A stretch of DNA of 64,000 nucleotides, taken from positions 44,592,005-44,656,004 of the forward strand of contig OY288248.1 of NCBI GenBank assembly GCA_958450325.1, given 5' to 3'. This stretch comes from Agrostemma githago. Its lineage: Eukaryota; Streptophyta; Magnoliopsida; Caryophyllales; Caryophyllaceae. A program made the translations under genes and the position numbers. Positions 57,431 through 64,000 of the stretch are shown piece after piece. Positions within the stretch are counted from its first letter, which is position 1. The number at the start of each line of letters is the position of its first letter. The notes under the pieces are model-generated. The model did no database searches and had not been told where the DNA came from. It worked only from the letters and a program-made list of their open reading frames with translations.

Positions 57431-58389
57431 AAGTCCGTAATCTCAACCATATTGATAAATTGGATAGTTTTGGGTTTTCGAATTATAATTAGGGAAAAAA
57501 TAAAGTTGTTATTAATTTTAATTACAGAGAAAAAACAGTTATATTCTCTTGGTCTAAAGGTACAAAATGGATAATCATGTGAAAAGAGTACTGCGTCAAA
57601 TAAAATTGGTATTGTGATGAGTAACTACGTTACATTAATCATATACCAATTAATACAAAATGAATTCATTTCTATTTTAACAAGTAACCGGTTCCAGGAA
57701 CGAAGCTAGGATAAAATATTGGGTAGGGCCGAAAAAAGCATACTTTCAACCACTCTTGTTTGTCATGGTTACTTTTGAAGGTTGATGAAAACAATAAATC
57801 TTCCTTACTAATAGATTGTCATATATGGTATCCCGTATTAATTAAGATAATTTTAAATTCACTTTTTGAAATCAAATGGCAAAAGTTGGACATCCAATAA
57901 TTGAAACAAATATAAAACCTACATTATGAAATTAACATATCTATATTCATATATGAAACTATGCCCAAATATAAATTGAAATATTATGGAGATTAACTTA
58001 AGGTAAGTATTATGGAGTTAAAAATGGGGAAAAATTGCATGAGCACTTTCGAATTGGGCAAGTGAACGTATAACAAGGATTAAAATTAAAAGTGTAATGA
58101 AGAAAGTAAAATATAAAAATTTTACACCGTAATTGACTAAAGAGAGGAAAGGAGTTGAGCGAAGTAATAGGGCGTACGCCCTACGGTGATTAAAGAAGGA
58201 AATAAAAACTGGCAATGGGAATCGAACACATGCCTAATTAAGCAAGGGTCACCTACTTTTCCAACAATAACCAACTAAGACATGAAAGCTTGATGCATCA
58301 ATACCTCGCTAAACAGTACATAATCTTTACAAACTATCCCAGGCCGAGGCCCAGTCCGACCTTAATGTTGCTTCGTCCGTGGTAACTAC
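57431..58389. other. Interior of element H, no gene seen
   Basis: AT-rich. On the minus strand, TGTCTTAGTTGG (58282-58271) and TGTTCGATTCCC (58229-58218) resemble tRNA A and B boxes 41 bases apart, possibly a SINE head. A perfect palindrome agggcgtacgccct lies at about 58168-58181. No coding sequence is supported. Confidence 0.35.
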
Positions 58390-59035
58390 TTTCAAAGAAA
58401 TAAAAATTGGTATCAGTTATAATTTGATAACAAATGACACTATTACAAAACATTAGCATTGATTTTGATTCAACAATCCATGCCGATAAAATTGGCAACA
58501 GTTTCAATATAACATATGACGGCAATATGTTAAAGAAAATTAGCATCAGTTTTGGTTTAGAAACTGATGCCAAAAAGAATGGCATCGGTACCAGCGAATC
58601 ATTGATGCCAAAAAAATAAAAATGACATCCGTTCCAGCAAACCACTGATGCCAGTTATTTTTTTGCATATAATAAACAAAATTGGCATCGATTCTAATCT
58701 AACTAACGATACTGCAAAAAAATAAAATTGGCATCAGTAGCAGCGAACCACTGATGCAAAAAAAATTGGCATCGGTTCCAGCAAATTACCGGTGCTAGTT
58801 ATTTTTTTGTATATACTTAACAAAAATGGCATCGACGGTAATCTCACAACCGATACCAACAATCTAAAATTGGAGTCGTCTAAGTTAACAACTGATGCCA
58901 ATTATAGAAAAATAATAAATAGCATCGATTCTTAAGTCATGGCCGATGCCAATTACACTTTAAATTGCAATTGGAATCGATTTTGTTAGAACTGATACCA
59001 TTGTACCGATGCCATTCGCTTGAATTCTACTAGTG
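58390..59035. repeat. Right subterminal and terminal repeat zone of element H
   Basis: About a dozen copies of ggcatcg/gatgcca motifs, arranged mainly as inverted pairs, ending in the 28-bp terminal repeat. Open stretches of 60-100 codons over this zone arise from the repeat and are not genes. Confidence 0.85.
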
Positions 59036-59038
59036 GGT

Positions 59039-59725
59039 GGACCCAAGTTGGCCCAACTACCTTGCAGACTCCGGGTTTTGGGTGGGCTCAATTCAAGATC
59101 CTGTTGGAGCGAAGGTTCTATCCCAAGGAGCTAAATCAGCAAAGAATGAGGGAGTTCACCAACCTTGTCCAAGGAACCAACATGACTGTGGCTGAGTACT
59201 CGCAACAATTCCATTTCCTGGCGCATTATGCTGAAGGCCTGTTACAAACTGAGGACAATCGAGCCTTTTTTTTAGAGGGGGGCTCAGAGCAGATAGTGCG
59301 CATAACATTCCGCGCTGTTTACCGAGTCCTCACTGAAGGAAGTCAAGAAAATGGAGACCACTGCTGCTGGCTACAAGAGACCATTCCAATCTTCTGACAA
59401 CACCTCTTCTTCATCGAAGAAATTCCATTCTTCTGGAGGTCTGAAATATTCCTTTGTTTTCTTTCTTCTTATCTTGTTACATATCAGAATCACATCATAT
59501 GTTTTACAGGAAAAAGGAACAACTCTAACTCCCGATTTCAAGACAAGAAGAGCACTACCTGCTTCAAATGCAAGAAGGATTTCCACCCGGACAAGAACTG
59601 TGACGGCTCTCCCATCGTCTGTTTCACCTGCGGAGAACCGGGACATATTTCGACAAGATGTCCGAAGAAGGCTGCAACCAGCGATGCTGTCACCACACCT
59701 GCTCGAAAGGGGCGCATATTCTTGA
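59039..59725 (+). pseudogene. gag: C-terminal gag of Tekay element F with two CCHC knuckles
   Basis: Continues from 35302: WTQVGPTTLQTPGFGWAQF, LLERRFYPKELNQQRMREF, TVAEYSQQFHFLAHYA. A one-base shift near 59335-59345 moves the frame to METTAAGYKRPF (59351). A 71-bp segment (59439-59509) bounded by GT and AG interrupts the reading; without it the frame runs on into CFKCKKDFHPDKNC and CFTCGEPGHISTRC, two CX2CX4HX4C knuckles that bind RNA. The same frame then enters the protease at 59725. Gag would build the particle; the shift shows it is decayed. Confidence 0.82.
59439..59509 (+). other. Intron-like segment within gag of element F
   Basis: Begins gtctgaaata, ends tgttttacag, T-rich with several stop codons. 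Removing it joins GGA|G to GAAAA and restores one frame from METTAAGYKRPF through both zinc knuckles to protease. Either a true small intron or an insertion that happens to have splice borders. Confidence 0.5.
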
Positions 59726-60240
59726 TGAGCCGAGCCGATGCTGAGGCTAACCCTGACGTAGTTACGGGTATGTTTACGATCTCTGGTGTTAGTGCCTTTA
59801 TATTATTTTATACTGGTGCCTCCATATCCGCTATCTCCTCCAGCTTTGCTTCGAAATTATCTCTTATTCCTTCCCAAGCCGAGCCTATCTCTATCACTCT
59901 TCCTTCTGGTGAAATCGTTGCTTGTTCTAAAGCATATCAAGTTGTTCCTATTCTTTTTGCTGGTATTATCCTTCCTTCGACTCTTCTCGAGTTTCCTCTG
60001 GCAGAGTTCGATGTTATTTTGGGCATGGATTGGTTATCCCTCTATGATGCAAGATTTCAGTGCCGAGACCATAAGATTTTTCTGAAGACTCCTAGTGGTT
60101 CTCGTATTACATATCGTGGTGGTCAACGCCAGAAGGGTATCAAGATCATTTCTGCTATGAAAGCTATTCGTTTGCAGAGAAAAGGTTGCCAAGCATTTTT
60201 ATGTACGGTGACTGTAACTGCAGAATTGGTTATGACGGTG
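59725..60240 (+). pseudogene. Tekay protease of element F with mutated active site; RT deleted after it
   Basis: In frame with the knuckles. The motif FILFYTGASISAIS corresponds to the retropepsin active site F.DTGAS; the catalytic Asp codon is now TAT (Tyr, 59809-59811). LEFPLAEFDVILGMDWLSLYDARFQC follows as usual for Ty3/gypsy. After about 60235 the sequence jumps to the end of RNase H, so the whole RT and most of RNase H are missing. Confidence 0.8.
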
Positions 60241-61880
60241 GGTAGAGTTGGTGAACGATTATGATCTTGAATTGCTGTACTGCGAGGGTAAAGCCAATGT
60301 GGTTGCAGATGCTCTTAGCAAAAAGATCCTACATTCCTTAACTCCATGTTCTGGCATTTCTAAAGATCTGTCCCGAGAGTTCACAACGATGGCAATTGAT
60401 GTGATTATCGATGGTTCTGATGGGCGGATCAATGCCTTAGTTGCTGAACCAACTCTTTTTCAGGAGATTCGTGATAAATAGTTGGAAGATCCTCTCGTTG
60501 TCAGTATCCGTGAGAAGATAAAACAGGGTAATGCTCTCGATTTCTCTGTGGATTCTAGTGGAGCTATGAAGTTTAGGGACCGTTGGGTTGTTCCAGATGA
60601 GGTGGAAGTCAGGAAGCAGATTTTGACCGAAGCTCATAAGTCAAGATATTCTGTACATCCCGGAGGTGGTAAAATGTTCAAGGATTTGAAGCTTCATTTC
60701 TGGTGGCCATTCATGAGGGACGACATTGCCAAATTTGTGAGCAAGTGTTTGACTTGTCAGCAGGTTAAGTTTGAACATAAGAAACATGCTGGTATGCTAC
60801 AGCCGCTCCCTGTTCCAGAGTGGAAGTGGCAGTGTGTAGCCATGGATTTTGTAATGGCATTACCGAGAACCGTAAATGGAAGAAACGGTATTTGGGTCAT
60901 AATAGATCGTTTGACCAAGTGTGCATGACTTGTTCCTATTCGTGACACTTGGAGTTTGGAGAAGCTTGCTGAAGTCTATATCGCCGAGGTGGTCCGTCAT
61001 CACGGTGTTCCACTCGAGATCGTGTCCGACCGAGATCTGAGGTTCTGTTCTAAGTTCTGGAAGGCGTTACAAAGTGCCTTGGGAAGTCAATTGTTGATGA
61101 GTACCGCTTTTCATGCCGCTACCGATGGTCAATCCGAGAGGACGATTCAAACCAGAAGACATGTTACGGGCTTGTGCGTTGGATTTTCAGGATAATTGGA
61201 TCCGACATCTTCCATTAGTGGAATTCTCCTACAACAACAGTTATCATGCTTCCATCAAGATGGCCCCGTTTGAAGCACTGTATGGTCGTAAGTGTCGTAG
61301 CCCGTTGTGTTGGGACGTACCTGGTAAGGTGAAGACTTTGGGTCCTGATCTTTTGGCCGAGACCGTTGACGCAGTGAAATTAATTCGTTCTAGGATGAAA
61401 GTTGCTCAGGATCGTCAGAAATCCTATGCTGATGTCCACCGCCGACCTCTGGAGTTTGCAGTTGGTGATCTGGTATTTCTTAAGGTATCACCGATGAAAG
61501 GGGTGAAACGATTCGGGATCAAAGGCAAACTTAGTCCTAAGTTCATTGGACCGTACCTCGTGATCGAGAGGGTAAGTGAAGTGGCTTACAAGTTAGAATT
61601 GCCTGCTTCGATGGGCAAAGTTCATGACGTCTTTCACGTATCTCAGCTGAGGAGGTATGTTAGTGACCCCGAGCACGTTCTAGAACCAGAAATTGTTGAT
61701 GTAGAACCTGACCTGACATACGAGGAGAGACCTGTGAAGATTACTGATCGACGGGAGAAGCGCTCGAGGAATAAAGTTGTACCCTTGGTGAAGGTTTTAT
61801 GGCGTTGTAACAAGTTCGAAGAAGAAACTTGGGAAACCGAAGCGGCGATGCAATCCAAGCATCCTCATCTCTTCGAGTAA
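60241..61880 (+). pseudogene. pol: RNase H end, integrase and chromodomain of Tekay element F (broken)
   Basis: Starts in the RNase H tail (DYDLELLYCEGKANVVADAL). Integrase: HPGGGKMFKDLKLHFWWP with the finger CLTCQQVK, core MDFVMALPRT, VSDRDLRFCSKFW and ATDGQSERT supply D, D and E, then GDLVFLKVSPMKGVKRFG. The C-terminal 50 residues (PVKITDRREKRSRNKVVPL, VKVLWRC, EETWETEAAM) form a chromodomain, which in this lineage helps direct insertion to marked chromatin. Lesions: TAG at 60479-60481, TGA at 60926-60928, and a frameshift near 61145-61160; the last part reads 61113-61880. It is not functional. Confidence 0.85.
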
Positions 61881-61940
61881 GGTAATCTCAATTCCTTCCT
61901 TTCTGTCTTTTCCAGTTTCGAGGACGAAACTTCTTTTTAT

Positions 61941-61950
61941 TGGGAAGGGT
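61941..61950 (+). other. Polypurine tract of element F (weak)
   Basis: tgggaagggt directly before the 3' LTR, preceded by the lineage motif ttcgaggacgaaac. It is interrupted by pyrimidines, in line with decay. Confidence 0.55.
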
Positions 61951-64000
61951 TGTAACACCCGTAAAATTTACAACTTTGATATCCGTCCCGTTGCGATTAA
62001 ATCGACTCTTATCGAGTCGATTTATTTTTCATCCAACTTAATTTCGATCTTCGTATAACACTTTAATAAATTTTCGTTCAAAACCAATTTTAATTTCCTT
62101 GTTCGCGAGAATTTTAATTAATCTCGAGAAATTGCTATTAAATATTTTTCTACGCGATTTCGTATATAATTACTTTTGAAAGATGATTTTAATACTTCTT
62201 TCTCATAAACACGTTCTCATATGTTTTCCATCTTATTATTATTTTTAAAAGTGATCCATTAACGATTTTAATCGTGAATCGGGCTCAGATTGTAGTAGAC
62301 CCGACCGTTTCCCTCAGCGGACTGAGATATTTTCGTAGTCGGTTGAGAAAGTCAAAACTGACATCTCTATTTCCTTCTTTATCTTGTTGCACGTTCCCCC
62401 TTAACCATCTTTTTGCAGTTACCCCTACTTCCTTTAAACTCCAACTATATCCCCCTTTCCCTATTGTACGTTCTCCTCTCCTCTACTAAAAAAAAACAAG
62501 AAGAACGTAAAAAACATTAGTCAGTGCACTGTTCTTCATTTTTTTTTCCATTTTCGATCATTCTTTTCATTCCGTGTTCATCTTAATTCAAGGGTAATCA
62601 TCGAAACCCCTATTCCTCCTTCCTAATTCTCGATTTACGACTCTAATAAGGGTCTTGTACCTTTATATATTTTTTTTATAGGTTTTCGAGACAACCCCGA
62701 GGAGGACGAGTACATTATTTACTCAGATCTCGATTAAGGTAACACGACGATCTCGGTATTGCTTGATATTTTGTCGTAGTTACATGTATAGAATTTAAGT
62801 TTTTGTTTGGCTATTATTGTATGTCATTTTTTTTATTTAAAAGTTTTAGAATCGTTAATTTTCAATTATTTCGTTGTTGTGTTCGTTTTTACGAGATTAG
62901 TGAATAAATCGTTATAATAGTTATTAAATCATAATATTTGGCCGATACACTAATATAATTTTAAAGTTCCTGTCAAATTTTTTTTTTTACAGATTTCGAG
63001 TTTTTAGAGTCGTTTAATGGATTTTTAACCGATTTCGTACTAAATCGATTTAAAACCGATTTAATGTTCAAATGCCTAAATTACGTATTTAAATCTGAAA
63101 TTTTTTTGTGTAGGTACATTCTAACCAAAATTAATTTTCTGGAAATTTTTGTATTTTTTTTGAATTTTATAATTGGGTAGAAAAATTAATAGTCCTAAAA
63201 CACCGTTTATCGTTAAAACCGAATATTCCTTTTAATTTCTGATTTTTATTTTTAATTCTCGATTCAAAATAAAGTTTCTGATATTTTCTAACAAAATGAT
63301 TATTTTAGTGACTTTCGAGAATTAATAAAATAAAAAGAGCGATAAATCGTTATTTAACCTTTTAAAACGAAACCGATGATTAAAAGACGGTTTTTCCTTC
63401 TTCTTTTTAAATTTTGGAATTTTCACTTTTTTTTAAAAAAATTGAAAATTTTCTGGAAAAATTTTATTTCCTTGATAAGTTATGATTTTTAACAACCGTG
63501 CACAAATCGTTTTGAATTTAGCTTTTATTTTTAATCGTTAATGTTTAATTAACGCGTTTTCCGTAAAAGCCTTTAAAACCGAGTTTCCAGATTTTGAAAA
63601 AAATTATTTTCTGGACAAATTGTCTAAAGATTAGTTTTAATTATTTATCGTAATTTTTACACTATTTTTCGAAGCTTTTAAATGATAGAATCAATTTTTA
63701 AGCGAAATCGTGAATAATCATTAAAACACGATTTTACAGCAACTTATTTAATTTTCCAGCAATTTCGAACCTTCTAAAAATTTAACCGTTTCATCTTAAG
63801 TCACCCTTTATGTTATTCGAAAATAATTTAAATGTTTAATAAAATAAAGATGGTTAAATAAATTACTTTTATAAAGATGATTGTTGTAAAACATTATTTT
63901 ATACTCGTTCCGTCGAAACTAATAATAATTAGGGAATTTTAGTTTTATATATTTTCGAAACACCCAAATTCATAATAATAATAATAATACGTTTGTGAAG
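61951..64000 (+). repeat. 3' LTR of element F, truncated by window end
   Basis: TGTAACACCCGTAAAATTTA onward matches 26692-27303 and, past the G insertion, 32256-33692. It shows the uninterrupted insertion site of G (ttcgatcattc at about 62555). No genes. Confidence 0.88.

Larger units (their letters stand above)
35303..59035. mobile_element. Element H: large CACTA transposon carrying a Ulp1-like gene, interrupted by Tat element I
   Basis: The ends are perfect inverted repeats of 28 bp beginning CACTAGTAGAATTC, flanked by target duplication GGT (35300-35302 and 59036-59038). It splits the gag of F, and the split halves join in frame, which fixes both borders. Subterminal zones at both ends are dense in ggcatcgg/ccgatgcc motifs. 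Without element I it is about 8.8 kb. It contains a multi-exon Ulp1-like protease gene (35953-37545, minus) and other gene pieces, but no recognised CACTA transposase, so it is probably non-autonomous. Confidence 0.92.
26692..64000 (+). mobile_element. Element F: Tekay-type (chromodomain) Ty3/gypsy element, heavily interrupted, right end outside window
   Basis: Both LTR starts read TGTAACACCCGTAAAA (26692 and 61951), and the sequence after them matches for about 2 kb to the window edge. The 5' LTR is followed by primer-binding site TGGTATCAGAGC (34814). Gag, zinc knuckles, protease, integrase and a C-terminal chromodomain are recognisable; RT and most of RNase H are deleted. Element G sits in its 5' LTR and CACTA element H in its gag. 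The LTR start, the motif ttcgaggacgaaac before the polypurine tract and the chromodomain fit the Tekay/Del lineage. It is the oldest recognisable layer in the right half. Confidence 0.88.

Noticed and set aside
58212..58290. A functional tRNA gene
   Set aside because: A- and B-box-like words are present but no cloverleaf with acceptor and anticodon stems could be drawn; kept only as a possible SINE remnant.

Overview
The window is plant nuclear DNA made almost entirely of transposable elements nested inside one another. I see no complete free-standing host gene, no rRNA, no convincing tRNA gene and no CRISPR array. The element types (plant Tat, CRM-like and Tekay Ty3/gypsy retrotransposons, Ty1/copia relics, CACTA transposons) and the captured plant-type gene pieces (HD-ZIP III, Ulp1-like protease, acyl-activating enzyme) point to a dicot with a large, repeat-rich genome. 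Two CRM-like elements suggest, but do not prove, a (peri)centromeric position. The species cannot be named from the sequence.

Layout, left to right. (A) 1-13945: a minus-oriented Tat-type Ty3/gypsy element running off the left edge. It has a spliced-type antisense ORF (1-876, plus strand), broken gag-pol (1278-7698) and its 5' LTR (11343-13945). A 2.46-kb CACTA element (B, 8306-10762, TSD ATG) sits in its leader and carries pieces of at least two host genes. (C) 13946-22596: a Ty1/copia relic, split by (D) 15125-20831, a CRM-like Ty3/gypsy element with a perfect 5-bp TSD (GGTTC). 22597-25152 has no recognisable gene. (E) 25153-26691: a truncated minus-oriented Ty1/copia end (LTR, polypurine tract, coiled-coil ORF), cut off by (F).

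(F) 26692 to the right edge is an old Tekay-type (chromodomain) element. Its 5' LTR is split by (G) 27304-32250, a second CRM-like element (TSD CGATC). Its gag is split at 35302 by (H) 35303-59035, a large CACTA element (TSD GGT) with a multi-exon Ulp1-like protease gene and fragments of other genes. H is itself split by (I) 41765-56703, a second Tat element with both 2.4-kb LTRs. The rest of F (zinc knuckles, protease, integrase, chromodomain, start of the 3' LTR) follows at 59039-64000.

The nesting gives a relative time order: F before H before I; F before G; copia relic C before both D and A; A before B. The points most worth a second look are: the antisense ORF of the Tat elements, which in I has its own TATA box, one intron and an unbroken frame while gag-pol around it has about ten lesions; the 3' LTR junction of G, where the polypurine tract is replaced by a copy of the target-site DNA that flanks the 5' LTR; the gene fragments carried by both CACTA elements; and a 71-bp intron-like segment in the Tekay gag.
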